64,000 bases of DNA from Limnoperna fortunei (GCA_944474755.1 OX104124.1:39724636-39788635); one strand, 5' to 3'; positions 10,771 to 23,100 are shown, counted from the first letter of the stretch. A program made the numbers and translations. The notes: generated by a model from the sequence alone, not told the origin.

Positions 10771-11460
10771 ATATCACTTACTTACTTAAGGGGGTTTTTA
10801 ACGTCCTTGACTACCGTAAAACGGTCTCGCACGGACTTATTGCCTAATGGCTTTTATTAAAATTTTTTACCTATTTATTTGTATTTTTGGGGATTTATAG
10901 GCCATAAATACTATAAGTGAAATGATAAAAGTAGTCAGAGATGCCGCAACCAAAAAGACTTAGCGGAAGTAGATTTATCTATCAAGCTGCATCCAGCTAG
11001 AGAACTAAGACGCTAGCAGCAAGTACTGGACGTGCCATGGCAGCGGCGCGTGCGCCTACTCTTATCGAATACTGCCAATGGGGTCTTTAACGTGCCAGTT
11101 GATGGAATACTGTACACGAGGCACCAGTTTTACGTCTCATCTGACAGACGAAAGAAAAAAAAATAAAATAAAATAAAAAAAAAAATAAAAAAAATTTAGA
11201 TGTATATATACATTACTATGGCCTTACATGATTAATTTAAATTTGAAAATAACGAAGTAACTCAGTTATATACATTTCAATGTGGAATTGTATTATATTT
11301 GTTGTTAGTTTATGTACAATATTTTTGTAAATTATAAGATAAGAATGATATACATGTTCTGATGGTTTTTTTTATTTTTAAGAAATCTATTAGAGTATTC
11401 TATTCTGTTTTTTTTTTTTTTTTTTTGTTGGTTTTTTTCCCTTAAATATATACAAGATTG
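10771..11460. repeat. Retroposon-like insert in the satellite
   Basis: The left edge carries an (ACTT)n-type run followed by GTTTTTAACGTCC, which resembles the 3' tail of a minus-strand retroposon. A moderately GC-rich body ends in an A/T-only run near 11150-11200. From 11200 to 11460 the sequence is AT-rich with a long T-run (11409-11426) and no reading frame. I cannot name the family. Confidence 0.4.
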
Positions 11461-11493
11461 CTATAAACATTATGTACAGGGATTATTGTTCAG

Positions 11494-11955
11494 AAGTAGG
11501 TACCCGCCCGAGACGTAGCTCTTGGCATGCCCTACTTTGTATTATTATTATTATTATTATTGTCGTTATTACGCGTAGGTGCCCGAGACGAGGCTCTTGG
11601 CTTACTCTACCGATGACTTTTATTTGTATTCCGAAGTAGGGAACCGCCCGAGACGATGCTCTTGGCATACCCTCCTTCGGTTTGTTTATTTTATTTATTT
11701 TTTTTTTAAATATTTATTTTTGCCTATATTGCGCGTGTACCTGATAAGGTGCCCGAGACGAAGCTCTTGGCTTACCTTACTGAGGAGTAGGTTTGTTACA
11801 TGTTATAGGGATTGGAGTATTTATGATTTATTTTCTATGTCCCTCAGTAGCTACCCGAGACGAAGCTCTTGGCTTACTCTACCGAGGTTTGACTTTAATT
11901 TGTAGTCGGATCTAGGCACCTGCCCGAGACGATGCTCTTGGCGTACCCTCCTTAG
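11494..11955. repeat. Array of six hairpin units with covarying lower stems
   Basis: Six copies of a core CCCGAGACGNNGCTCTTGG lie at 11494-11537, 11575-11610, 11631-11680, 11745-11779, 11843-11886 and 11912-11955. In each, CCGAGA pairs with TCTTGG around the loop CGNNGC. Outside the core every copy has its own complementary arms: AAGTAGG/CCTACTT, GTAG/CTAC, CCGAAGtAGGG/CCCTcCTTCGG, TAAGGT/ACCTTA, CTCaGTAG/CTACcGAG and CTAGG/CCTTAG (one G-U plus a spare base). Sequence between the units is AT-rich and not conserved. No protein frame accounts for the pattern. Confidence 0.75.
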
Positions 11956-12000
11956 GTGTATTTTTAATATTTTCATTATTATTGTTGCCGTTATTACGCT

Positions 12001-14478
12001 CTAGGTACGAGTTCGAACCGTGCTCGGGAAAAAAAATTATTTTATTTTTGTATTTTATTTTATTTTTGAATTCAACGATAATTATGATTTGTCGACCAAG
12101 ACAAGAAGCATTGGTTTCTTAATAGTTATATTTGTTTTCGTTATGAAACCTTACAAATGTAAGGCGAAAGAAATTGTATATAGACTCGTTAATTGTTCCT
12201 CTCCACGGATATCTTTAGTAAAAGGCGAAAGATATATTCGTGGGTTTGAAGAGAAACCAGAGTGACTACATCACATACAAGGTTTATACCTATTTCAACA
12301 AAAATTTTACATACAAAACGGTGATTCCACACATTACACTTTTACAGAAAAGATGAATTTTTATCCCTTAAAAATTCGCTTAAGGTGAAAATCGTGTGCA
12401 TCAATATAAACTCAACATTGTGGAATGCAGATTCGAGAAAATATTCTTTCGCTGGCTTCTTTTTTCCACAGATTATATACTAAAATAGAATAATTTGTAA
12501 AACGTTTACAAAACGTTACGTCACTGAAGTTTATAAATGAATTATAAGGAAACGTCGAAACATAAAATGACGACCTATGCATGTAAATAATCATTATCTA
12601 GAACGACAATGAGATAGAACACATTTTTTATATGCCGATTCGCAAACAAATATATATTATATATATGACACCCAAATATTATATATATATTTCTTTTCTA
12701 TAAACATGACACTTTCTACTGACACTTCAAAAACTTATTGTATTTCATTTATCATAGATGTGAGTAAACTGCAACTGGACCATACTTCTATATTAAGAAA
12801 TTTCACAGGGGGGGGGGACATTCGAAACTAAACTACAAAACCGTATCTTGCTACCTTAATATTGGTCGATTTAAATATACCGCGCGAGGCTAACATAAGC
12901 ATGCGTGTACATTCAGGATATTGCACAACTAGTACAGTTAATCATATGTATTGTATTTTTCCAATATTCCATCGGGTGAGCCGTAGCGTGGTGGAACAAT
13001 GACCTACTTCTACTGAGCCTAAAGCAGCTAGATCTACCTTCGTCGGTGGGACTTCGGTTCTGTCGGCGGAGGTACCGCCTCGCAAACTCGACACTCGCTC
13101 TTTTTTGTTTTACAACATAAGTATTTTCGTAGGGCTCTAGGTACGAGTTCGAACCGTGCTCCGGAAAAAAAAATTATTTTATTTTTGTATTTTATTTTAT
13201 TTTTGAATTCAACGATAATTATGATTTGTCGACCAAGACAAGAAGAATTGGCTTGATACTAGTTATAATTGTTTTCGTTAGGAAACCTTACAAATGTATG
13301 GCGAAAGAAATTGTCTATAGACTCGTTAATTATTCCTCTCCACGGATATCTTTAGTAAAAGGCGAAAGATATATTCGTGGGTTTCAAGAGAAACCAGAGT
13401 GTCTATATCACATACAAGGTTTATACCTATTTCAACAAAAATTTTACATACAAAACGGTGATTCGACACATTACACTTTTACAGAAAAGATGAATTTTCA
13501 TCCCTTAAAAATTCGCTTAAGGTGAAAATCGTGTGCATCAATATAAACTCAACATTGTGGAATGCAGATTCGAGAAAATATTCTTTCGCTGGCTTCTTTT
13601 TTCCACAGATTATATACTAAAATAGAATAATTTGTAAAACGTTTACAAAACGTTACGTCACTGAAGTTTATAAATGAATTATAAGGAAACGTCGAAACAT
13701 AAAATGACGACCTATGCATGTAAATAATCATTATCTAGAACGACAATGAGATAGAACACATTTTTTATATGCCGATTCGCAAACAAATATATATTATATA
13801 TATGACACCCAAATATTATATATATATTTCTTTTCTATAAACATGACACTTTCTACTGACACTTCAAAAACTTATTGTATTTCATTTATCATAGATGTGA
13901 GTAAACTGCAACTGGACCATACTTCTATATTAAGAAATTTCACAGGGGGGACATTCGAAACTAAACTACAAAACCGTATCTTGCTACCTTAATATTGGTC
14001 GATTTAAATATACCGCGCGAGGCTAACATAAGCATGCGTGTACATTCAGGATATTGCACAACTAGTACAGTTAATCATATGTATTGTATTTTTCCAATAT
14101 TCCATCGGGTGAGCCGTAGCGTGGTGGAACAATGACCTACTTCTACTGAGCCTAAAGCAGCTAGATCTACCTTCGTCGGTGGGACTTCGGTTCTGTCGGC
14201 GGAGGTACCGCCTCGCAAACTCGACACTCACTCTTTTTTGTTTTACAGCATAAGTATTTTCGTAGGGCTCTAGGTACGAGTTCGAACCGTGCTCGGGAAA
14301 AAAAAATTATTTTTGTATTTTATTTTATTTTTGAATTCAACGATTATTACGATTTGTCGACCAAGACAAGAAGAATTGGCTTCATACTAGTTATAATTGT
14401 TTTCGTTATGAAACCTTACCAATGTAAGGCGAAAGAAATTGTCTATAGACTCGTTAATAGTTCCTCTCCACGGATATC
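12001..14478 (-). repeat. Satellite array, reverse orientation, about two units
   Basis: The ~1,125-bp unit continues in reverse orientation. Unit landmarks (GGGCTCTAGGTACGAG) occur at ~12000, 13130 and 14265. A G-run replaces the usual six to seven G near 12808. The array ends at CCACGGATATC, where the T-run of LINE A copy 1 (its A-tail on the other strand) begins. Confidence 0.9.
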
Positions 14479-14575
14479 TTTTTTTTTTATATTTCAAACT
14501 TTTATTAATTAAAACTAATTGTACAATAACATCATAAAATCAAAATATCACAGTCAATACATTGTACAATTAGTA

Positions 14576-17500
14576 TCAACAAAAATTAATAACAACATTA
14601 TCATCGTTATCTACTGTACAAAATAAATTATTATCAGTCCAATACACATTAAATTCCAATCTTGGTAATCTAGAAAAATCAGCTAAGATACGTAATTTCA
14701 ATTCTCTTAAGTAATTCATGTAAATATTGATACTCGATACATATTTTTTATCAAACTTTTTAATATTTCTATTAAGCCATATACATTTACAGTACAAAGA
14801 AATCAACAATAATACAATACTACGTCTATACGGATCGTTTAACTCGATATCTAATCTTAAAATATTCTTAACTGTCAGATTTATTTTACCACCAGAAATT
14901 GCAAAAATCCAATTTTTTAATAAACTCAATAACTGTTTTATATATTTACATTCATAAAATAAGTGAAGTAATGTTTCAGGGTCTGTATTACAAAAAGTAC
15001 ATTTATTTGATCTATAAATATGATAATAAAACATCAAACTATTAACAGGTAATATACAGTGAATAATTTTATACATAACATCTCTACACGACTTCTCAAT
15101 GAATTTATCAAATACGTTTCTAAACACATGATCAAATTTCAAAGTACGATTTTTACTAACAATAACAGGCATGTGTTTATCTTTATCTAATAAAAACGAG
15201 TATAATACATTTACAGGTAAAGTACAGGTAAAATCAACATTTTCACAACTTGTCAAGGCATTTAAATCCTCGATACAATATTTATAGAAAGGTGTCAACA
15301 CATCACAATGAGGAATAGACAATGACATAAAACTTGTATTATAACTACGTAATCTATATCCTATCCAATAGATAGAAAAACGAACAAACTTAGCATTTCT
15401 ATTACTAATGATATCTTGTAAATGTTTTAAACGTAATGCTCTCAATTTTAATTCAATATTTACAACATTTAAACCACCGAGTAATTTATCTAAATAAACA
15501 GTTTTACGAGCTAAAGGTTCTCTAGTACAATTCCATAAAAATGTAAAAACTAATTTTTGAAACCTACTTATATAATGTTTAGACATATATATAACACTAC
15601 CTACGTACCATAACTTAGAACATGCTAATACATTTATAACGATAACTTTTTCTAAAAGAGACAATTTTCTATATTTCCAAATATTTAAAAGTGCTTCAAA
15701 TTTTATCAAAATAGGATTCCATATATCATCTTGCGTTACATTTCCAAACTTAATACCAACAATTTTTAAAGAATCTACAAACTCAATACCAAATTTATAA
15801 TTATCTTTTCTAAATTTCCAAGAACCAAGCCATAATCCCTTTGTTTTATTAACATTAAGTTTTGACCCTGACGCTCGACCAAATAAATCTATTAAATATA
15901 AAAACTTCTCTATACTTTTTTCTGTTGTAAGTATACCAGTACTATCATCTGCAAACAAAGAAATCTTAATATTATCCAAAGAGCCAGGTAAATTTATACC
16001 AACAATATCCACATCTTTTCTTACTTTAATAGCAAAAGGTTCTAAACACATAACATATAAAATAGGTGACAAACTACAACCTTGTTTAACAGAACGTGTA
16101 ATTTCAAAAGGATCTGATACAATATTATTAACAATAACACTAGAGTATAAATCATGGTATAATATTTTAATCCACTTAATTAAGTTTGGACCAAAATTGT
16201 ATTTTTCTAAAACCTTAAATAAATATTTATGATTAATTCTGTCAAAAGCCTTTTCCTGGTCTAACGATACAAAAGAACATGGTAAATTTTTATAATTAAC
16301 ATAATTTTCAATATTGCGTAGTAGATGAGCATTATCTAAGATTGATCTCCCTTTAATACCACATGTTTGGTCTAAATGTACAATACTATCTACAACATCT
16401 GTAATACGATTACATAATAACTTACTTAAAATTTTTACATCATAATTCATAAGACTAATTGGCCTGTATGCTTTCACATCAAAATCTTTCTTTTCATCTT
16501 TACAAATCAAAGTAATATATGATAATTTTTGAGAATCTGATAATGTATTTTCTTGAAAAATATTATTGTATAAAGAAAGTAATGGTTGTTTTAAAATATC
16601 AAAAAAAGTCAAATAAAATTCTTTAGATAATCCATCAGGTCCTGGTGACTTATTATTTTCCATACCCTTTAACGCATTATAAATTTCATCTATACTAATA
16701 TCAACGTCACATACATTTCTATCATCATCAGATAACATAGGTAAATCATTTAAAAATTCTGTAAACAATAACTCTTCGTCTATTTCCTCTTCACTAAATA
16801 AATTTCTATAAAACTCTCTAAACTCATTTACTATATCTTCAGTTTTAGTTAATACATTGCTATTATTAATAATTTTTGTAACATTTTTCTTTTTACCCTT
16901 TTTAACTTCTCTTTGAAAAAAATATTTAGAAGGAATTTCAGAATAATTTAAACATTTTACTTTTGACCTAATTTGTGAACCTTTAAAATTATCCAAATGA
17001 TATTGTTTGATTTCTTCTTTTAACTCTCTAATTTGTTCACAATAATTACCTGGATTTGTTTTTTCTTCTTTTAACAATACAAAATATCTTCTCTCTAACT
17101 CTTTAATTACTTTAAATTTTGTTTTATTTTTCTTCTTACAATATTCAATACAAAAATTTTTAATATTATCCTTAAAATAATCCCAAACATCTATACATAC
17201 ATCTAATCCGTCTGAAAAATTAACAAACCATTCTCTAAAACTGATACAAAACGCCCTATCATATAATATCGAATTATTTAAATGCCAATAACCTTTACCC
17301 TTTTTTACATCGGTATTATTAACAAAAGTAAAAAATACACAATCATGATCTCTATAAGGAAATGGATAATTAACACAATTTTTAACACAAGATTTAAAAC
17401 TATTAGAAATATAAACTCTATCTAATCTACAACCAACATTTTTCCTACTCCAAGTTACATTAACTTCATTAGGTTTAAAATATCTATATACATCAAACAG

Positions 17501-18100
17501 TTCAAAGTCGCACACAATACTCCTAATTAAATCTGACCCGTCTGTCCCATAATTGGAACTACCACCAATTTTATCTATTTTTATTTCATCGATACAATTG
17601 AAATCACCTGCAAATACTTTATTATAATTACACATTATAAACGGATAAATATCATTAAAAAACTCTTTACGTTCACTGCGTATATTAGGTGCATAAACAT
17701 TTAATAACCTATAACAAACATCGTCGATATTTACATCTATATATTGAAATCTACCTTGTAAATCTTTATGGTATTTAAGAACATTATACTGAAGTGACCG
17801 TGATATAAAAATTGCCGTACCTCTGCTATGATTTGTACCAAAGTTCCAAAAACATTGAAATAAATCAAAATAATTTTCTAAATTTTTTGCAGTCTTTAAA
17901 TTCGATACATGTGTTTCTTGAAGGAATAAAATATCAACCTTTTTACTTAAACAAAACTGCTTTAAACTAAACTGACATTGAAAATCTAACAATCCGTTAA
18001 CATTTAATGTACAAAAGTGAATACTGTCGTCTGCTACAGGTAAAGACATGAATAATAAAACAAAGATTGTAAACAACATCACGTGATAATTAGAGTACAA
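14576..18100 (-). CDS. LINE A ORF2: AP-type endonuclease and reverse transcriptase
   Basis: This open 1174-codon frame has all parts of an L1/Tx1-superfamily ORF2 and nicks and copies at the target site in such elements. The endonuclease spans residues ~25-260, with catalytic landmarks N35 (NVNG), E62 (LQETH), D166 (GDFN), RLDRVY at 225-230 and D251/H252. RT lies at ~480-760, with SPGPDG (485-490), AYRPISL, LDQEKAFD (613-620), QGCSLSP (673-679) and FADD at 716-719. A C-terminal CTFC..H..C cluster lies near residue 1045. The first 17 residues are hydrophobic and look like translated leader; the Met at 18 (MSLPVADD) is a more likely start. It is the most intact retrotransposon gene here. The GLWLGSW signature after RT fits the Tx1 clade (inference). 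Confidence 0.9.
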   Translation of the reverse strand: MYSNYHVMLFTIFVLLFMSLPVADDSIHFCTLNVNGLLDFQCQFSLKQFCLSKKVDILFLQETHVSNLKTAKNLENYFDLFQCFWNFGTNHSRGTAIFISRSLQYNVLKYHKDLQGRFQYIDVNIDDVCYRLLNVYAPNIRSERKEFFNDIYPFIMCNYNKVFAGDFNCIDEIKIDKIGGSSNYGTDGSDLIRSIVCDFELFDVYRYFKPNEVNVTWSRKNVGCRLDRVYISNSFKSCVKNCVNYPFPYRDHDCVFFTFVNNTDVKKGKGYWHLNNSILYDRAFCISFREWFVNFSDGLDVCIDVWDYFKDNIKNFCIEYCKKKNKTKFKVIKELERRYFVLLKEEKTNPGNYCEQIRELKEEIKQYHLDNFKGSQIRSKVKCLNYSEIPSKYFFQREVKKGKKKNVTKIINNSNVLTKTEDIVNEFREFYRNLFSEEEIDEELLFTEFLNDLPMLSDDDRNVCDVDISIDEIYNALKGMENNKSPGPDGLSKEFYLTFFDILKQPLLSLYNNIFQENTLSDSQKLSYITLICKDEKKDFDVKAYRPISLMNYDVKILSKLLCNRITDVVDSIVHLDQTCGIKGRSILDNAHLLRNIENYVNYKNLPCSFVSLDQEKAFDRINHKYLFKVLEKYNFGPNLIKWIKILYHDLYSSVIVNNIVSDPFEITRSVKQGCSLSPILYVMCLEPFAIKVRKDVDIVGINLPGSLDNIKISLFADDSTGILTTEKSIEKFLYLIDLFGRASGSKLNVNKTKGLWLGSWKFRKDNYKFGIEFVDSLKIVGIKFGNVTQDDIWNPILIKFEALLNIWKYRKLSLLEKVIVINVLACSKLWYVGSVIYMSKHYISRFQKLVFTFLWNCTREPLARKTVYLDKLLGGLNVVNIELKLRALRLKHLQDIISNRNAKFVRFSIYWIGYRLRSYNTSFMSLSIPHCDVLTPFYKYCIEDLNALTSCENVDFTCTLPVNVLYSFLLDKDKHMPVIVSKNRTLKFDHVFRNVFDKFIEKSCRDVMYKIIHCILPVNSLMFYYHIYRSNKCTFCNTDPETLLHLFYECKYIKQLLSLLKNWIFAISGGKINLTVKNILRLDIELNDPYRRSIVLLLISLYCKCIWLNRNIKKFDKKYVSSINIYMNYLRELKLRILADFSRLPRLEFNVYWTDNNLFCTVDNDDNVVINFC

Positions 18101-18412
18101 ATAAACTTACACAAATAACTCAGGTAAACATACAAGTAGAAACGTTTAAATACAGTAGTGAATACTAATCGATATGTGGTATTAACAACAAACTTACGCA
18201 TACAAATCAGACAATGGAAATAAATAAACAAATAGTAATAGAAATACACACTAAGCAAAATAAAAACTAGTAAACAAATCAAACAACGAAAATAAATATA
18301 CAGATAGAAAAAGAGAAATCTTATATAAACTACACTTATAAGTGCATTAAATAATCTTGAATTAATTTCAAAGTCCATATATTAAAGAATTGTTTAATAA
18401 CAAGAAGAAACT
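18101..18412 (-). other. LINE A spacer between ORF1 and ORF2
   Basis: About 310 bp of AT-rich sequence separate the ORF1 stop from ORF2. A 99-codon frame across it (18378-18079) is rich in Phe, Leu and Tyr and looks like chance. No motif that would decide an ORF2 start is visible. Confidence 0.5.
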
Positions 18413-18940
18413 TTAATCATGTCCAGAAATAAAACAATCTAAGTCCGTATCTATTGTTATAGATCTCTCTTTACCTTCTGCGCCCGGCGGAACAAGTGGT
18501 ATGCTCAACACATCAGGCTTTACATCATGCACGTCACTGGTTTCGGCTTCTTTGGTCTTTTTTGTCTGAACATCATCATCTGTCCTTCTTTGTCTTTTCT
18601 TCCTGTTGTTCTCTCTGACCACCCTGTTTTCTTCTTCCTCCATCACCTCCTCTGTAACTCCAGCGCGCCTGTCTTGCGCGGAGGCCACCTCCTCTTCCAC
18701 AATTCCATCCTCCTCTGCCCCTGCGCGCCTGTCTTGCGCGGAGCCTGTATCCTCCTGTGCCCCCTCCCGCGCCTGTCTTGCGGGGGGCCCATTTTCTAAA
18801 TCTTCCTCATTCCTACTCCTAGCTACCTCTGCATATGACATCACGTTGTTCTGTTGGTTTTTAGGACATGTTGATCTATGGTGTCCGTACTCATTACATT
18901 TCAGGCACTTCACTGTTCTGCCCAAAACTGTAATGAGCAC
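18413..18940 (-). CDS. LINE A ORF1, C-terminal part (5'-truncated)
   Basis: The 175 codons begin at the element's truncated 5' end. A CCHC knuckle (CLKCNEYGHHRSTC) near the start is the nucleic-acid-binding part of ORF1. It is followed by an acidic, Ala/Glu-rich region with near-repeats (AQDRRAG three times), a Lys/Arg cluster (RKKRQRR) and a conserved end, DLDCFISGHD. The upstream half present in copy 2 is missing. The first Met comes from the breakpoint region, so this is not a native start. Confidence 0.75.
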   Translation of the reverse strand: MLITVLGRTVKCLKCNEYGHHRSTCPKNQQNNVMSYAEVARSRNEEDLENGPPARQAREGAQEDTGSAQDRRAGAEEDGIVEEEVASAQDRRAGVTEEVMEEEENRVVRENNRKKRQRRTDDDVQTKKTKEAETSDVHDVKPDVLSIPLVPPGAEGKERSITIDTDLDCFISGHD

Positions 18941-20001
18941 TTACAAGGTTTATACCTATTTCAACAAAAATTTTACATATAAAACGGTGATTCGACACAT
19001 TACACTTTTACAGAAAAGATGAATTTTTATCCCTTAAAAATTCGCTTAAGGTGAAAATCGTGTGCATCAATATAAACTCAACATTGTGGAATGCAGATTC
19101 GAGAAAATATTCTTTCGCTGGCTTCTTTTTTCCACAGATTATATACTAAAATAGAATAATTTGTAAAACGTTTACAAAACGTTACGTCACTGAAGTTTAT
19201 AAATGAATTATAAGGAAACGTCGAAACATAAAATGACGACCTATGCATGTAAATAATCATTATCTAGAACGACAAAGAGATAGAACACATTTTTATATGC
19301 CGATTCGCAAACAAATATATATTATATATATGACACCCAAATATTATATATATTTCTTTTCTATAAACATGACACTTTCTACTGACACTTCAAAAACTTA
19401 TTGCATTTCATTTATCATAGATGTGAGTAAACTGCAACTGGGCCATACTACTATATTAAGAAATTTCACAAAAGGGGGACATTCGAAACTAAACTACAAA
19501 ACCGTATCTTGCTACCTTAATATAGGTCGATTTAAATATACCGCGCGAGGCTAACATAAGCATGCGTATACATTCAGGATATTGCACAACTAGTACAGGT
19601 AATCATATGTATTGTATTTTTCCAATATTCCATCGGGTGAGCCGTAGCGTGATGGAACAATGACCTACTTCTACTGAGCCTAAAACAGCTTGATCTACCT
19701 TCGTCGGTGGGACTTCGGTTCTGTCGGCGGAGGTACCGCCTCGCAAACTCGACACTCACTCTTTTTTGTTTGACAACATAAGTATTTTCGCAGGGCTCGA
19801 GGTACGAATTCGAACCGTGCTCGGGAAAAAAAATTTTTGTATTTTATTTTATTTTTGAATTCAACGATAATTGTGATTTGTCGACCAAGACAAGAAGAAT
19901 TGGCTTCATAAAAGTTGTATTTGTTTTCGTTATGAAACCTAACAAATGTAAGGCGAAAGAAATTGTCTATAGACTCGTTAATTGTTCCTCTCCACGGATA
20001 T
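18941..20001 (-). repeat. Satellite unit, reverse orientation, between two LINE A copies
   Basis: One nearly complete unit runs from CACTTACAAGG to CCACGGATATC. It differs from the other units in several places (AAAAGGGGGACATTCG, TTTGACAACATAAG), so it is an older or separately evolving variant. It ends exactly where copy 2 of LINE A begins. Confidence 0.88.
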
Positions 20002-20100
20002 CTTTTTTTTTTTATATTTCAAACTTTTATTAAATAAAACTTATTGTACAATAACATCATACAATCAAAATATAACAGCCAATACATTGTACAATTAGTA

Positions 20101-23100
20101 TCAACAAAAATTAATAACAACATTATCTTCATTAGCAACTGTACAAAATAAATCGCTATCTGCCCAATATACATTAAATTTTAACCTTGGTAATCTACAA
20201 AAATCTGCCAAAATACGTAATTTTAATTCTCGTAAAAAATTCATATAAATATTATTTCCTGATACATACTTTTTTTCAAACTTTGTAGAATTTCTATTTA
20301 ACCATATACATTTACAATATAAAGATATCAACAATAATACAACACTTAGTCTAAACGGATCATTTAATTCTATATCAAGTCTTAAAATATGTTTAGCTGT
20401 TAAGTTAATATTACCCCCAGATATTGAAAATATCCAATTTCTTAATAAACTCAATAATTGTTTGACATATTTACATTCAAACAATAGATGTAGTAAAGTT
20501 TCCGGATCTCTATTGCAAAAAGTACATTTATTCGATTTATAAATACGATAATAAAACATCAAACTATTAACTGGTAATATACAATGAATAATTTTATACA
20601 TAAGATCTCTAGAAGACTTTTCAATGAACTTGTTAAATACATATCTAAAAACATGATCAAATTTTAAAGTACGGTTTTTACTAACAATGACAGGCATGTG
20701 TTTATCTTTATCTAATAAAAACGAGTATAATACATTTACAGGTAAAGTACAGGTAAAATCAACATTTTCACAACTTGCCAAGGCATTTAAATCCTCTATA
20801 CAATATCTATAAAAAGGTGTCAACACATCACAATGAGGAATAGACAATGACATAAAACTTTTGTTATAACAGCGCAATCTATATCCTGTCCAATAGATAG
20901 AAAAATGAACAAACTTAGCATTTCTATTACTAATAATATCCTGTAAATGTTTTAAACGTAATGCTCTCAATTTTAATTCATTATTTACAACATTTAAACC
21001 ACCGAGTAATTTATCTAAATAAACAGTTTTACGAGCTAAAGGTTCTCTAGTACAATTCCATAAAAACTAATTTTTGAAACCTACTTATATAATGTTTAGA
21101 CATATATAACACTACCTACGTACCATAACTTAGAACATGCTACATGTAATACATTTATAAAAATAACTTTTTCTAAAAGAGACAATTTTCTATATTTCCA
21201 GGTATTTAAAAGTGCTTCAAATTTTATCAAAATAGGATTCCATATATCATCTTGCGTTACATTACCAAACTTAATACCAACAATTTTTAAAGAATCTACA
21301 AACTCAATACCAAATTTATAATTATCTTTTCTAAATTTCCAAGAACCAAGCCATAATCCCTTTGTTTTATTAACATTAAGTTTTGACCCTGATGCTCGAC
21401 CAAATAAATCTATTAAATATAAAAACTTCTCTATACTTTTTTCTGTAGTAAGTATACCAGTACTATCATCTGCAAACAAAGAAACCTTAATATTATCCAA
21501 AGAACCAGGTAAATTTATACCAACAATATCAACATCTTTTCGAACTTAATAGCAAAAGGCTCTAAACACATAACATATAAAATGGGTGACAAACTACAAC
21601 CTTGTTTAACAGAACGTGCAATTTCAAAAGGATCTGATACAATATTATTAACAATAACACTAGAGTATAAATCATGGTATAATATTTTAATCCACTTGAT
21701 TAAATTAGGACCAAAATTGTATTTTTCTAAAACCTTAAATCAATATTTATGATTAATTCTGTCAAAAGCCTTTTCCTGGTCTAACGATACAAAAGAACAT
21801 GGTAAATTTTTATAATTAACATAATTTTCAATATTTCGTAGAAGGTGAGCATTATCTAAGATTGATCTCCCTTTCATACCACATGTTTGGTCTAAATGTA
21901 CAATACTATCTACAACATCTGTGATACGATTACATAATAACTTACTTAAAATTTTTACATCATAATTCATAAGACTAATTGGCCTTATGCTTTCACATCA
22001 AAATCTTTCTTTTCATCTTTACAAATCAAAGTAATATATGATAATTTTTGAGGATCTGATAATGTATTTTCTTGAAAAATATTATTGTATAAAGAAAGTA
22101 ATGGTTGTTTTAAAATATCAAAAAAGGTCAAATAAAATTCTTTAGATAATCCATCAGGTCCTGGCGACTTATTATTTTCCATACCATTTAACGCATTATA
22201 AATTTCATCTACAGTAATATCAATATCACATACATTTCTATCATCATCAGATAACATAGGTAAATCATTTAAAAATTCTGTAAACAATAACTCTTCATCT
22301 ATTTCCTCTTCACTAAATAAATTTCTATAAAACTCTCTAAATTCATTTACTATATCTTCAGTTTTAGTTAATACATTGCTATTATTAATAATTTTCGTAA
22401 CATTTTTCTTTTTACCTTTTTTAAGTTCTCTTTGAAAAAAATATTTAGAAGGAATTTCAGAATAATTTAAACATTTTACTTTTGACCTAATTTGTGAACC
22501 TTTAAATTATCCAAATGATATTGTTTGATTTCTTCTTTTAACTCTCTAATTTGTTCACAATAATTACCTGGATTTGTTTTTTCTTCTTTTAACAATACAA
22601 AATATCTTCTCTCTAACTCTTTAATTGCTTTAAATTTTGTTTTATTTTTCTTCTTACAATATTCAATAGAAAATTTTTTAATATTATCCTTAAAATAATC
22701 CCATACATCTATATATGCATCTAATCCGTCTGAAAAATTAACAAACCATTCTCTAAAACTGATACAAAACGCCCTATCATACAATATCGAATTATTTAAA
22801 TGCCAATAACCTTTACCCTTTTTTACATCGGTATTATTAACAAAAGTAAAAAATACACAATCATGATCACTATAAGGAAACGGATAATTTACACAATTTT
22901 TAACACAAGATTTAAAACTATTCGAAATATAAACTCTATCTAATCTACAACCAACATTTTTCCTACTCCAAGTTACAATAACTTCATTAGGTTTAAAATA
23001 TCTATATACATCAAACAGTTCAAAGTCGCAAACAATACTCCTAATTACATCTGACCCGTCTGTCCCATAATTGGAACTACCACCAATTTTATCTATTTTT

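Larger units (their letters stand above)
14479..18940 (-). mobile_element. Tx1-like non-LTR retrotransposon (LINE A), copy 1
   Basis: On the minus strand: partial ORF1, ~310-bp spacer, ORF2, short 3' region and an A-tail that reads as a T-run at 14479-14488. The 3' junction is ..GGATATC|TTTT in the satellite, the same base position as copies 2 and 3. The 5' end (18940) breaks inside ORF1 and joins CACTTACAAGG of the satellite. About 55 bp of target are missing between the two flanks, and the GCAC at the 5' join can be assigned to either side. Confidence 0.88.

Noticed and set aside
11483..11905. Open frames of 61 and 108 codons across the hairpin array.
   Set aside because: They arise from the repeated hairpin sequence plus AT-rich spacers and match no protein pattern; the structure explains the repeats better.
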